Assembly: GCA_002943765.1 (NCBI GenBank)
Contig: PQWQ01000001.1
Span: forward strand, 1,302,001-1,366,000
Direction: 5' to 3'
Source of the DNA: Psoroptes ovis
Lineage: Eukaryota > Arthropoda > Arachnida > Sarcoptiformes > Psoroptidae
DNA length: 64,000 nt
The notes beneath the pieces were generated by a model. That model did not search any database. It saw only the letters and a list, made by a program, of their open reading frames with translations, and was not told the origin of the DNA. Within the stretch, counting starts at the first letter, position 1; each line of letters begins with the position of its first letter. Below are positions 47,335-62,532 of this stretch, piece after piece. The position numbers and the translations under genes are program-made.

Positions 47335-50300
47335 TTTTTTATGATTAGTTTTGTATTGGAATTTCTTTGTAATTTTATTTGAAACACAAATGATTTGTTT
47401 TGGATTTTTACAATCAAATCTTTGAATGATAATCGATGTAAATATGGACAATCGATGAATCAAATGTTCCACAAACACACACACACACAAACAAACAAAT
47501 ATAATTGTCAAAATACTAATTACAAATATTTGATATTTATAAATACATCAATAATTTAAAAGCAAAAACAATTTTTCTTTAGTTGTTCAGACCAGACACA
47601 GCACAATGATTAGTTTGCTTTGTGTTGAAATAATATCATCGAATATGATGATTTAGGTTTGACCAATGATCATTGAAATTGTGTTAAGATTAGAATCATT
47701 TGAAATTGATGATGATGATTTTGATTTGAAATTTTTGAAATCTTTGAGATATTCGAGATCAGACACTACATAAAAATGAATGAAATTCCTTTACGGAATA
47801 TTTGTATCAATATTATGAAACCAATTATGATCATTTAATGTCACAAATATCTTCAATAATCATAATAATTGTGACAATTATCTTGTTCTCTGTTTGAATA
47901 TTATTGAAGATTGTAGAAATATGCTCCTCATAACTCTTGTTTTGGTCTTTATTTTTTTTGCGCTAAGAAAAATCTGAAATTTGAATTGGAAAAATTCTGA
48001 TCAAATTATGGGGAGAATGCGCGAATCGGCAAATCTCTCGATCAGAGTTTGCGTATCTATGTGTAATTTTAAATTTCAATGATTGGTGGGTGGATTTTTT
48101 TGAACAGGAAAAATTTTTTGAAAATTTTAAATTTTATACAAATTATTTGGCTTAGTCTTAGAGTTTTGTCTTTATTTTATTTGATTACTAATTGAATACA
48201 TAATTTCTTCGATGTTGTGGTTATGACGGCCATTGTAATGGCGATCAGCCATCAACAATTCACAACAATCAATTCATTCGGTAATTTTCACACTGAATTA
48301 TTCAATTTTTTGAGGTTGAATTTGAAATGAAATTAATGAAATCCTGTGGGTTCGTTATTTCGTATCGCTTGCAATTATCTATTATTGTAATACAACAGCA
48401 AAGACACAAACACACACATATACAAAAACACGCCAACGCACATACGAACATTATCTGTGATAATTGACAATCAAATCAATAATCTTTGGTGACGATATCG
48501 TATGGTACCGACAATAATATCAATAATAATGATGATAATAAGAGAAAAATGTCCACCCTATTAATGTTTCAATTCATTCATTTGTTTATATTAAACTATT
48601 TGGCACTATTTATTTTTTTTATATCGCCATGAAACAATTAGCAATTGATGGAAAATCATTGAAATATTGTTATTTTGAAATCGGTTGCAGTGTTTTGTTT
48701 GCTGTAAATCAATGAATTACACACACACACATACAATGATCATAATGATAATAATAATGATAATATCGTTAAATGTTTGTAAAATCAATCACAATGGTAA
48801 TGATTTTTCTTTCTGTTAATCATTGTCGCCAATGATAATAATAATAATAATAATAATGAATGAAATGCTGCTAAGAAATCGAAATCAAAGTCATCGATGT
48901 TTCTTTGCTGGACACAAAAGTTTTGTATTTTACGATTTCAATCGAAATTAATCGATTTCAAAAAAAAAATTTGCCCAATTTTTACAAATTTAATCATCAA
49001 CTTTTCATGAACATCTTCGAACATCTGATTGATTGAATCTTGCTGTTTGTATCTTTCTGAATCTGTATCTGTTTGTATCGGCCATTTCATTATTATCATC
49101 GGTTTGTGCGTTTGATTAATCGATCAGTGATTGATTTGTTTGATTCGTTTTTTTTCTCAGTTTGAAAACAAATTAACCAACAATGAGTAAAATCAATTGA
49201 TCATTTTTGTTTGTATTGATGAAATAAAATGTTTGAAAAATTTGATAAAAATCAATTTAAATTTTTTTTTGAGTTTTTGGTGCCAAATATTACTTCGGCA
49301 ATCAAAATTGTATTTTGGGTTTGTCCAATAAGTTTTTTTGTATTGATCAATGAAAACGTTCATTGAAAATCGGCAATAACTTACTGGACAACAGTTCAAT
49401 TTAAATTTAAAATTGTTCTTGGTTCTAAGAAATACAAATCAATCGCTGTCAATCATAATAATTATTTATGTTATCAGCAATTGGAAACAATTTTAAACAA
49501 TGTTATTAAAATATGGCCGAACTAGCGAAAAATTTGAAACATAATGAATGAGAAAAAACGCTGATGATGTTGATGATATTTATAATTTTCTGGTAAATTA
49601 TAAATATTTCTGTGTAAATATTTAAATTGAATAAAATTACGAATAAATTTACGAAAAATTATTCAAAAATCATTCAAAAAATTGCTGGCTCTAAGAAAAT
49701 ATGAAAAAAATGTTAATTCAGTTTAATTAAAATTCAGTATTTTTCATTGAGAAAATTCAAAAAGGAAAATTTCATAATTTAAATGTGTTAATTGTCATCA
49801 TCAGACGAGCTTTCAATTTTTCTCAAATTTTTCTTAGTGTTAAACACAAATGACAAATGTATGAATTTCTATGTAAAAATTTCAATGTGTTTCTGAACGA
49901 ATCGGTTGAATCTATTATTAAAAAAAAAGAGTCAATAAATGAATTTTTCTAATTTTTAATTCAGTCCTTTTTTACATCTGTTTTTGTCAGATTGTTTGTT
50001 TTTTTTTTTTTTTTTTTTTTTTTGGTTTGTTTGGTTAGATCTAAGAAAAATTTCTCAAATTTTGGTTTTTAGGCTCAAATTTTAGCACCATAGAATTGAT
50101 TGCGTAATTATTTATTTGACACATGCGGGTCTCATTATTCAATGTGTTTCTGTGTGTGTGTGTGTTGTAATTATAACAAACAATTACTTTACAATCATCA
50201 AATGTGTTTGGCTGGCTGATGGGTTTGTGTTGTATGGATGGATGGGGGTTCATACATTTGGCCAAGATTTGTTTTGCTGATAACTTGGAAGACACATAGA

Positions 50301-51650
50301 CTTGCGAGTGTGTTCAGTGTGTGCGTATGCCAGTGTATTTGATTTAAATTGAAATGAGTGAAATTTAAAAATAAATAATTACAAATTCCTTAAGATTTAT
50401 TTTATCGAAATGGTCAATGGAAGATTTTAAATTTCTTATTTGGTTGGTAATTTGGTTGATGATAATTTGGTCGATGGAAAATCAAATCAAAAATAATTGT
50501 AATTATTATTATGATTATCAGCCAAGTTAATCCAGGGATATATACCCTGCGTCTTGAATTATTATTATTTTTACTTAATTAAACCAAATAAATAAATAAA
50601 TAAAATTTTAAAATCTTGAATCTAACTGAATCAATATGGACCAAATTGACAATTTTCAACCAAATGATTGCCAAGTTCTCGACTTTCTTGAACAATCAAA
50701 GTAAATCCTTTGGTTACTTTTGCCATTTATGTTGTGATTTATGCTATTTATTTCTGTTTCTTTTCTCCAATTATCATCGATGTCGATGATCGATGAATTA
50801 TTGCCAATACATGAATACATTACATTGAATTGAAAAACATTTCCTTTGATTCTTTGGCCAATTTGGAAAACTTTTTCCAACAAACACACAAACACCAACA
50901 AACAATAATAATGATGATAATAAATTTTATAGACTAATAAGCATTTCGGTACTGATTTTCAATGTGTGTGTGATTCTTGTAATATTCCGCAGGAGAACAG
51001 AACAAACCTCTCACCGAATTACGAATATCAGATTGCTAATATTAATATGGAAAATATTGGAATAATAAGAAGCAAATTTCAATTGATATTCCAATGAATG
51101 AATTGAAAATATCGGAATATGGAACAGAAAATTATCATTCGGGGTAATTCTCATTACATTGTTTCGATATCACCAATGGTGGTGGTGTCGGTAACCAGCC
51201 AACCACCGACCGAAAACAACTGAAAAAACTAATTTGTCAAATTAACTTAATTTATTGTTTTTGATTATACGAAGAAAACACACACACACACAGAGGCAGA
51301 TAAGGGGAGTGATCGAGGGAATAAAAAGTAAAAAAGTTAAAGTGAAAATACCAGAAAATATTTGTCGATTGTCAATTATCAATGTGTGAGAAGAGAAAAA
51401 AAAATCGAGATATTAAAAATCTCAAATCAAAAGCCACATACCGAATAATGCAAGCATTAATTCGATGCTTTCGAAAAGGATCGACCATTTATTTTCACTG
51501 TCAAATTTTATGCAATTTTATACGATTTTTTATTATTTAGGACCAATTTTAATAATAAAAGATAATAATCATTAATAAATAAATAAATAAATGACAATCG
51601 ATTAGAAATGATTTGTTATGGATCAGTATCAAACAAACAAACACCAGCTA

Positions 51651-51681
<31 letters not shown>

Positions 51682-54600
51682 CAAAAAACTAATTTAAAAA
51701 TATATCATACATTTAATTTGTCCACATAAATAAACAAACAAACAATTGAACAAATGAACAAATAAATGAATCCAATCAAATTAGCTTTAAGCCAAACAAA
51801 CAAAAAAAAATTTACATTGTAATTTGACAAGATTTGTTTTGATTTTTTTTTTTTTTTTGGTTTCATTTATTTCGGTTTTAAAACAGCAATTTGTTGTCGG
51901 TAGCCAGATAAATTATCTTTGATACATTATCTTCGATACAATATCTTTGATAACTTGATTCAAGGGCTGGTTATTTTTGACAAATTTTTCGTTTGTTTGT
52001 TTGTTTGTTTAGCTTTGTTTTGTTTCAAAGTTTTAGGCTTAACCAAAATATAGTTGAAGCTTTGTGTCCACAATAAGTTCCAAAATTTGTTTGAAACAAC
52101 AATGATGATAATGATGAGAACAATAATAATGTTTTTTCCTACCTGTATTTGCTTGTTTGTTTTCTTTTTTTTTGAAAATTTTCCATTTTAAAAATCCTAA
52201 ATTACCAAATTTGTACTGAAATTACCCGAATAATGACTGTATATTCAAATGAGATTATCACCAAGCGAATGTTTCAAAACTTGCTTATGTCAAAATGTTT
52301 ATTCGCTTTTGACATTGTTGTTTGGTCGTTTGTTTGGTCGTCGTTGGCTTATTTGTCTTTGATTGGCTTCTCGATTGTATTGTTGTGTTATTATCATTAT
52401 TATTACCATTATTACGAATTATATGAAAAAATATAAATCAGAACATTATGAATAAATAATATAATAATGATACACTTTTGTTTGTTTATTTTGGATTGAA
52501 ATTCACATTTTCTTCAGAAATTCACCAGAAAAGATTGTTTTTTTTTCGTTTCTCGATTATTATCATTATTATTATTACATTTAAACATATTTGATCAACA
52601 TTACTATAATGCTATTATTATTATAATTCGTTTTGTTCATTTTATTGCATTCATATTTATGTCTAATCACTGATACATAAAATGATTATTAGTCGATTAA
52701 CCATATTAAATATTTGTATGGTTTGGTTTGCTTTAGGTTTGGTTTGTTTGTTTGATTATTATTAATTATTAATTTTTGAATATGATTTTGTTATTATTGT
52801 TGTCATTATTGAAATCGAGAAAAATAATAATAAATAAACAGACAAATAAATCGTATAAAGGCTAACTTGATTAATTTATGAACTTTAAACATGATTCATA
52901 TATTTGTAATATTAGCCCCATGATTCATTCATGATTGATACATTATTCAAGCGATTCATAAAATGCATTATTGTAAATTTGTAAAAAAACTCTCCCGATA
53001 TTCTTGTCAATATATATAAGATTACATGATAATCACATAATTATGGACTGAATTTGATACCGAAAAATATTGAATCAACTAAAATATATTTTGTCTTTTA
53101 AAAATTACAGGGTTATACTGCTGCACAACCCTATATCGACAGGCTGCGATGCAGACAAAAAACCAATTTTTGACAAAGTTTTTCTTTCGCAGCTCGAAAA
53201 TGGTCAAAAGTGTTTCGCCGAATGATCGTAATGATCACCATTGTCGAAAATTGGAATAAAATTTGAACAAATATTCAAATCATAATCAATAAATTGTTAT
53301 AATTTACACACTCATAGACTCACACATGATAATTTATATTGACAAAAAAAAAATTTTTTGGAAATTCATATCCATCAATTACATGTTCAATGTATTTTTT
53401 TTCATTGATTAAGAAGAAGAAAAAAGAAGAAAGAATTTCGAAAGTTTACAATTTGATTGATTTTGATCTATCATCATATTCGACATCGATTGAATGAATA
53501 AATAAATAAATGATGTGTGTGTGTATGTGTTCAATGATTTGTAATAAATAAATGATTATATATGAACAAACAGCAATTTTTTTTTATTGAATCTTGTTAT
53601 GGCTTTAGAATAGTGTGGAATATTCTTTGTCAAAAGAATGTTACGAATACAGCAAAAAAAAAAAAATTTTTTTTTTCATTATTCATTCATTCATCCATCC
53701 AAAATGAATAATGATAATTCATAGTTCTTCAGAAGCAATATTAAAGAAAAATAGAAATCGAAGAATGATGATAATAAATGGATAAATGATTCGAAATGAT
53801 CATCCATCCACAAGGATTGTTCGCTCTCGGTGTCTCCAAACGTAATAATAAACCAACCAAAGAAAAATTGATGATGATAAAATTAAATGACAGTTTTTCA
53901 TACATTTTTTTTCTTTCATTTATTATTATCAATGATATTGAAATTCAAACATTTTATTCATTCATTCCAACTTTGAGAAACATTCAGACATTTATTCATT
54001 TACACGTTCATTTGATTTACGCTCACCATCATTTATTTATATATTTGTGTGGAGATAAATATATGAACAATAGACATTTGAAAAAACGTGGTATTTATTC
54101 ATACATTTGAATTCAAAAATATTCATTTCACACAAAAATATTATCGATATATCATCATCATTCAAAGTAAATCGTTGTATGATTTGGAAAATGGGAAAAA
54201 AATGGATACAAAAATACAAAATTAAAACCCGGTGAATGAATGAATTGAAATGGAATAGAATGGCAGTTCATTGATAGTTTTGATCAAACATATATCTGAA
54301 AAACTAAACCATCGCTAGTAGTGTATGTGATAATATTCACCATTTACCACCATTTTATTCATTTATTTATTTTTAAATGATGATTTTTTTTTTGGATTCA
54401 TATTCATTCGTTCATTCACATATTCATTGATTGTCAAAAAATAGTAAATTTGCAACAACGACGATGAAGAAAAAATATAAATGGTTCGCAAAAAGCTACA
54501 ATAACTACATCGACAACGATAAATTTATTTTTATTTTTTCATTCTCATTTTTACTTTTATTTGCCCGAAATTTTCCATTCTTCTATTTGAACCATTTATT

Positions 54601-55920
54601 CATATAAATATTTGATGATAAATGATGAAACATCGACATGAGATTTTCCATTTTCTTCTCTTTTGCACCATTTTTTTTTTTGCATACATAATCGCATTTC
54701 ATTGTCGTTTGTCAAAGATGGAGAGCGAGAGAGATGCAGAGAACGGGAGAAAAATGGTTATTCATACTCCTCAAGAATAATTGTCGATATTCCAAAAATA
54801 ATTCTTTGAATATTCTTGAAGAATTTATATAAATTTGTCTTAAATCATTATTTGCAAGTCAAAGTTCAACAATGATAATAACAAATTGTTGTCGAATATT
54901 TTTCAGAATTCATCAATAATTTGTGATAATGCTTACGTTTTGTCAGTCTTCTGTTTAAAACATCATCGATAGGTGTTTGTTGATATCATGATATTCTGAA
55001 GAAAATGTGCTTATATTAAATAATATTCATTTTGCATATTTAACATATTTAATTCTAGAGAAAAAAGAATATTTGATGATGATATTCATGATATTTATGA
55101 TGATGATGATCATATAAATATTAAGCTTCGAAGCTTTGTTTATTCATTCATTTTCTCAAACTAAGCTGATTAAAAAAAAAATTTAATTTTTCTTCATATT
55201 TCCAGAATCGATTATTTATATTCAAAGATTTATTCAACAATAAGCTTTCATTTTTTTTTTTTTTTTTTTTTTGAATATTTTACCACTCATCATCACCATT
55301 TTATCATCATAAGTATTCATGCATGTCATCATCAAATGATTTTTTTTAAAATCCCAAGAATTTAAAAATGAAATTAAATTAAAAATAATTTCAATAAATG
55401 AAATAATAAACAATAATGAAATGTAAACATATCTTGATGTATGGAATTTTTTATGGAAAATAATAAAATTTTTAATATTTTTCTTTAGATTTCATTGCGT
55501 AAAAAAACACATGATGATAATCATAGAGAATAATAAAAACAAACAATAAACAAACCGATAAAATATTTTTAAAAAAAATCTGTTTCAGTATAAATTAAGC
55601 CAATTTTCAAGTAAAAAAAAACGGCTGACAATTTTTTTTCGCTTTCAGTGAATTTAATTGTCACAATGACATAATATTGAGTTGATGATGATGATGATGA
55701 TCAATCGATCCAAATTTTAGCATTTTGGCTGTTGGGTCGGTTAGTTGTTTGTTTATATTTATTTTTTTTTATTTTCAAAGGCAACAAAATGTTGTTTTCT
55801 TGTCACGTTTTAGTTTTAGACACACGAGACAGATTTGAAATCTTATTTGTTTTAGTTTACTTGTTTGTTTATAATTATAATTATAATCAATAAACAAAAA
55901 ATAAAAATAATGAGCAGCCA
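47335..55920. other. Gene-poor AT-rich region
   Basis: About 8.6 kb with no recognisable exon on either strand. It holds CA/TG microsatellites (about 48410-48440, 48720, 50150, 51280), TAA/AAT repeats (48838-48857), CAT and CAG repeats (51650-51682), TTTG repeats (51988-52010) and a poly-T run. A more complex patch at about 53110-53260 is noted separately. It may be regulatory DNA or a long intron of an unseen gene. Confidence 0.45.
49999..50023. repeat. Poly-T run (25 bases)
   Basis: Uninterrupted T followed by GGTTTGTTTGG. No adjoining element recognised. Confidence 0.8.
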
Positions 55921-56853
55921 TCAGTTTGATGATGATGCTGCTTTCAAGATGTTTGAATGCATTTTCATATGAGATTCAAGGAATGTACCGACAAAATAAA
56001 AACTATGATCATATCCATCTTGTAATTTATAATCCAATGGCACTGAATATTTTCGGCATGCATTCACAAAATTATCGGGAAACAAATGATCCATATATTG
56101 ATCTTCTGAACCCTATTCAATGAAGAATGAAATATAGAAAAATTAGTGACAAATTTAATCTAAATGATGATAAATTACTACCTGATCAATCTTCAAATGT
56201 AAATCTGGACCATTATAGTTTGCAATCAATTCTGTTGCATCGTATTGTTTCCAGTCATCTTTATTGTCGCCTAAATAGCCTGTAAAACATTTTATTCCCC
56301 ACGGACTTACGGACGGATTACTGATTGGTGCAAATGCTGATACACTTTTATAAAGGCCAGGATTTTTTATACCGCAAATCAATGCACCATGACCACCCAT
56401 ACTATGGCCAAATATTGAACGCATATTTGGTATGATGGGAAAATTTTCTTCAACAACTTTTATCAATTCTTTTGTAACGTATGAATACATACGATAATGT
56501 TCTCGAAATTTATCAGTAGTTGCATCAACATAAAAACCAGCCCCAGTACCGAAATCATAGTCCTTATCTTCACCATCAATATTACAACCACGTGGACTAG
56601 TATCAGGTCCAACAACAATCAAACGAAGTTCAGATGCATAACGTTGAAAACCAGATTTAATTATAAAATTTTCTTCGGTACATGTAAGACCCGATAGCCA
56701 ATAAAGAACAGGTGCACGATTATTGTTATCAATAGTTGGCGGTAGATAAACCGAAAAACGTGTAGTACATTTTAATTCATTACTAAAAAATGAATAAACA
56801 TCTTGAAAACCTTCAAAACATTTTGATCGTGAAATACGTTGTAATTGTGACAT
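55921..56853 (-). CDS. ESD: S-formylglutathione hydrolase (esterase D)
   Basis: Two exons: 56853-56182 and 56112-55921 (287 aa; human ESD about 282). It hydrolyses S-formylglutathione to formate and glutathione, the last step of formaldehyde detoxification, in the cytosol. Alpha/beta-hydrolase features: VLYWLSGLTCTEENFI, DTSPRG, DYDFGTGAGFYVDAT, the nucleophile elbow GHSMGGHGA, the region of the catalytic Asp (GSEDQYM) and the catalytic His in DGYDHSFYF. The start MSQLQRISRSKCFEGFQ matches the usual N-terminus. The intron is 69 bases, phase 0. Confidence 0.96.
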
Positions 56854-59266
56854 ATTTTATTTGGCAAAAAAAATGAACAAATTGTTGAACTCAAATTTGG
56901 CGAATGGTGGACAGTGAAATGAAAAATGGATAAAGAATAAAATTGAAATTTAAAAACAACTAAAATTTTTATCACCAAGCACAATCACACATGAAAATAA
57001 AATGATCAAATGATATATGTATTTATCAATCATCAAACTTGTTTTTATATCAAATAAAAATTTTCAAAACCTAGCGAACGTAGTGCCATCTATGATGGGT
57101 GAATTAAAATAAAAAAATCCAAGAAAAAAATTCAAAAAAATATCGAAAAAATTTTGAAAATACAAACATTAATTGAAAATCATTAATTTTTATTAATTTA
57201 TTAATTAATTTCGACAATTTTTTGATTAATTATTCTTTGTAATTCTTACATTCACTATTTTTTTTGTTTCAAATGAAAAAAAAATGAATCAATTAATCTT
57301 CTTGAATTTTTTGTAGCAAAGATGTTTTCATTTTCCATTTATTTTTTCATTTTTCATTTATTTTAAATTAACTCTAAAAAACAACACTATTCAAACGAAT
57401 TGATAGTGATGGAAAATCAATTTAAACTAAGGAAAACAACAAACAACACAATCTAGTTTTAAAATTTAAAAAATTAATCTAAAAAACTAAATCATAAGAA
57501 GTTTTTGAACAATTATTGATTAATCATTGGATAATATAAAGACTAAAATAATAATAGAAACGATAAATAAATAATTAATCGATATCGATAAATCAATCAA
57601 TAATACATATAATATAATAAAATATATATAAATTTTTAAAAAACTAAAAATAAAACAAACAATGAAACATTTGATTTCATCAGTGCTTTCTAAACTTTTT
57701 TTTTCGAGTAATAATAATAATAATAATTTGTGTTCAAAACAAACAATTAAATAACAATTATAATTATTTGATTAATTGATTGTGTCATTGTAAATGTTAT
57801 TATTGACTGTGTTGTTATTGTTGTTATAAGTGATTAAATGATTGATTTGATTCAAATAATTGATTGAATTGATTAAATTGATTGATTGATTGATTAATTG
57901 ATTACAAACGATTAGTGAGCGAAATAAAAAATATAAATTTTTATATATAATAAACAATAATAATTAATTGAACACTATATGTATGTTGTGTAACAGTTCA
58001 TTTTAACAACAACGACAATTGAAAATTGATTGAAAAGATTTGAAAATTCGGCGAAAAAAAATAATAAAAATTAAATAAAGTGCATTTACAAAGAATGATT
58101 GGAGAGAAAAAATTGATTAATTTGGCTCGGTTCATTATTGATTATGATGGTAATGATTAAGATGATAGTGATGATGGTGTGGTGGTGGTGGTAGTAGTGA
58201 TCATGCCATCATAATTGTGTAATCGAAAAAAATTGAAAACAAAAATAAAACAAGAGATTATTATTCATTTTCAATTAATAACATATTCAACATTAGTTGT
58301 CATTAACCATACAACAACAAATAATAACATCAACATGTTAATAATCAAATATGGAAGAAATATGCTTTTAAATTACAAAAAATTATTAATAATAATGATA
58401 AATCATCATACATATTTTTTGTATGCATATTTGTTAATATGTATGATTGATATGGCTTCTTAAATATTATTAAAATAAATATTCAAAATATTATTATGTA
58501 TTTTATTATATCACTTTTAGAATCGTGTCCAATATAACACCAACATTGAAAATTGCTTTGGAAAAAATTAATTATTCGACATTCCATTACGATCATTCTA
58601 TCCTTCACTTATAGTGTGTGCATTTCTCAACATATTGTCATCAAGGTCAATTTGGATTGTTTTCTTCTGAAATTTCGAAACCATTTTCATTCATTCAATG
58701 ATTCATTTCATTCATCGATTAAAACAATCATTCATTCATTCATTTTCAAACATTCATTCATTCAACATTCAATCATATTCTTCATTTTCTTCGAAGAAAA
58801 ATATTTTGTGCGTATTGTAGTCATAATAATAAAAATAATCTTTGATTTATAATGTGATTCTTGTTGGTTGTTAATGTGCAAATAATGGTAAAATATTCAA
58901 TGGCCAAAATAAGCATAAAAATAATGAGAATTTTTTGTTTTTTCCCTTTAATTCATGGAGAATATTTTGTTTTTTGATTCATGAATCATGATTTGATTGA
59001 TTGATTGATGCGAACCATTTATGAATCATTTCCATTTGTCCATAATGGGATTGAGAAGACGGAAAACAGAATAAATATCCAAAATAATAATAATAAATTA
59101 GATTTCCATTTATTTGAATAGTTGTTGCTGCACATGGAATTTCGTTTGTTAGTATATTGTTCATTTGGAATAAATGAATAAATGCATAATACATGAATTA
59201 TGCAAATAAAGAATAAAAAAAATATGAAACAAAAAGATCATTGATTAATCGTTATCGATTATTTGA
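56854..59266. other. Intergenic region between ESD and SCYL2
   Basis: AT-rich with TTGATTGATT and CATT-type microsatellites (about 57870-57900, 58690-58760) and a GGTGGTGG patch near 58180. No exon recognised. It should include the SCYL2 3' UTR and the ESD promoter. Confidence 0.5.
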
Positions 59267-62200
59267 TTAATTTGGACTCACCACTCCAGTACCAATCGTT
59301 TGCAATAATTTTGTGCTTGCATTTTTATTATGATGATGTGATGATGATGATGATTTAAATGAAGATGGTGAAAAATTAAGTTTATCAAATGTCGGTACTG
59401 CTGAATAGCGGCGACCGGCACTTGAACGGCTTGATAGAAATGATTCAATGCCAAGATTATTGGATATATTTTGCGAAATCTTTAATTTATATTTTTCGAA
59501 ATTAAATCGAAAACCAATCGACCATTCAAAGAATCATTCATCATTCCAGAGATTGAATTTTTCATTTTTCGGGGTAATTTCCATGAATCAATATGGAAAA
59601 AAAATCGAATACATGATTAGAATGAGCAAATAAATGACGGTATGAAAATTTCCAAAAAATAAAAAATAAATTTAAAATTTGAATAATGATTGAATATTTT
59701 TCATTTTTGAATCTCAAATGCTATTATACTTGCCTTCGGTATGTTTGGTATAAAATTTTTTGCATCTTTCATCTCTTTCAGGCCTACAATCGATGAATGA
59801 CGACGTGCATTTAAATTATTACTACTCGGGCCTCTTGATAATGAAAACGATTTTGTCGGTGATGATGGTGCAATCAATATTCTTGGCGGCAATATTGTAT
59901 TATCCGAATGACGGCGACCAGGTAAATGTGCTTGTACTCTCAATAGATTTGAATCAGGACTGGATGCAGCTGATGTTAATGATGCACGTCGTACAACATC
60001 ATCCATACTAATCGATGTACGTCTTGAATTTAGTCGTAATGATGGTGGACGTTGAGCATACATTGATGATGATAATATTTCTGTATCCTGCATATTATTC
60101 AATTCTGTTTGTGAATTTCGTAATGATGATGATTCAGTGCTACTGTTCATTCGAAAAAAAATTGAAATGAAAAGCAAAAAAAAACAAAAACAAAAATTCC
60201 ATTATCAACATGAATTCAATTCTATTACTATTTTACCACTTTTGACTCAAAAAAAAAGAATTTTGTTTGAAATGAAATTTTTTGCAAAAATAAAAAAAAA
60301 TGTCATTTAAATAAAAAAATAATTAAAAAAAAATCCATTTCAGACAACAACAACAACAAAATGAAACATAGAAAAGGCGTTATCATCATCATCATCATCA
60401 TAAAAAAAAATTTAATATCAAATTACATTTCAGGAATTTTAATTGTTGTCGTTGTTACATTTGTTTTTTCCAACAATAATTTATTTCGTTGACTTTTTGA
60501 AATATATGATAACATTTCATTTAATAAACTGACCAAATCATTGAACTATGATTATGGATGAGAAATGAGATAGAGAGAGAGAGAGCAAAAAAAAAGAAGA
60601 GAATGTTCATTGTAACATAGAATAAAATAAATAAATAAATAATTAAAAATAATTGAAATTATATAAAAAAAAATTCAAAAACAAAAAATGAAAATGGAAC
60701 CAAAAAAAAAAAATCCATACTTCATCTATATTTAAATTAACATTGGCCAATGCTGGCACTAATGATGGCATTATTTTCATTGCCAACATATTGACTGTGA
60801 TACCATATTTTTTCGTATCCATCATCATTAATTTACAAATGTCTGTGTTCAAATAGAATAGAAATAGAAAGCAATGATTGTGAATGAAGAAGAAAAAATG
60901 AATTATCATCAATAATTGATTCATAATTTTGAATTTAAGAAGAAAAAGAAAAATAAATAAACAATTATTAATAATTAATTTCGAAAAAAAACTTACTAAT
61001 TACAATAATCAATACTGATATATCCTGTATACGTGCACACATAATCATTGGCAACACATCATCCAAAATTTCTGATTTGTCTAAATTTTCGATAACTTTT
61101 TCGATACATATTAAAATGTTTATTTGAATCTAGTATTTGAAATAATGATAATGGGAAAAAAAATTTGGAAACATTTTAATAATTTTCATAATTCATTCAA
61201 TCAATCAATCATTTTGGATTAAATCATTTGACATGTTTCACCTTCAAAAATCTGAACAAAAAAAATCATTGAATAAGCTTATTACCTTTACATCAGCACT
61301 ACTATCGAACAATTGTTTTGTTTTCGGTAAAATCATTTGCCGTATTGTTTGATCATCAAGATGATCAATCACTTGTGACAATGCAGACATTGCAGCTGAC
61401 TGTGAAAATAAAGAAAAAAGATTTAAGAGTAAAATATTAATTCAAGTAATAAATTCAAAGATTTTCAATAAACCACCGCCATCATCCTATTCACTTTGAC
61501 ATATAATTAATCATTAAAATCTTAAAAAAAAACTCGAAATCTTCGCTTCAATTAATTTCTTAGCTAATTATCAAATGTTCACTTTTCACTTGAACATCTT
61601 GAAATCATGAAAACACCTCATCTTAATGTGTCTTAATTCAAATAAATTAATCATTATAAAAAAAATGAATTGACGATGACAAAAATCACATTAATATGAA
61701 TCAATTTACTACTTTAAAATGATAAATTATTATTTATTCATTTATACATTAAAGAAACACATTAATTTATTGTTGAAAAATACATTCAATATAATATTTT
61801 TCATTTGAAATTCATCAATACATTAATGTATAAAATGAAATAAAAATTAATAATAACCATTTTGAAATCATGACGAAAATGTACGACAAAGAGCCTCAAG
61901 GTAAATTGATTTCTTATATTTTTATTTCTATTTTTTTCGGTAAAATACATTTATCAAAAAAAAAAAAAAAAAAATATAAATGACTAACTTGTAAATGACT
62001 TGAATAACTGCCTAAAATATACTCTCATAAAACTAATACTCATACTTATAACAAATGTCAAATGATAAACAGAAAGAAAACATCATCATCAACCACAAAC
62101 GACAATAATAATAATGATAATGATAATAAATGAAATAAAATAAAAAATAAAAAATAAATTTACAAAATAAAAATGCCAAAAAATAAAATTATAAATACCT

Positions 62201-62324
62201 GTATTTGTGTTTGACTTGAATCAAATGCATTACAAATCATTGGTACAATTTCGGAACGAAAAAAATCACTTGTACATGTTTTCAACATTAATATATCGAT
62301 ATTTTCCAATAATGTAACCGTAGC
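59267..62324 (-). CDS. SCYL2: SCY1-like pseudokinase 2 (SCYL2), C-terminal half, 5' partial
   Basis: Exons 62324-62199, 61399-61286, 61129-60997, 60842-60721, 60545-60427, 60142-59734, 59479-59267; phases close. The kinase-like part must lie beyond the window. SCYL2 (CVAK104) binds clathrin and AP-2 at the trans-Golgi and endosomes. The exons encode HEAT-type helices: IDILMLKTCTSDF, AFDSSQTQIQ, SEILDDVLPMI, DTKKYGITVNMLAMKIMPSL, NVNLNIDEFNDLVSLLNEML. A Ser/Arg-rich tail follows (SRRTSISMDDVVRRASL, LPGRRHSDNTILPPRI), typical of disordered regulatory regions. The 60142-59734 exon ends AAG|GCAAGT, a GC donor. The last exon is read to the TAA at 59267; a donor at 59282 leaves room for one more exon. 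Confidence 0.82.
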
Positions 62325-62494
62325 CTATGGAAATACGGTGTTTGTTGATGTTGTTGTTGTTGTTGTTGTTTATTTTTTTTCGTAGAATCATCAATGGTTG
62401 AAAAAAAAAATCAATGGCCAATTCAGGGCGAAATTTCGAGCAAATTACATGAAAAAATATATGCCCATGAATATTTCCACAGTGATATTGGACA

Positions 62495-62532
<38 letters not shown>

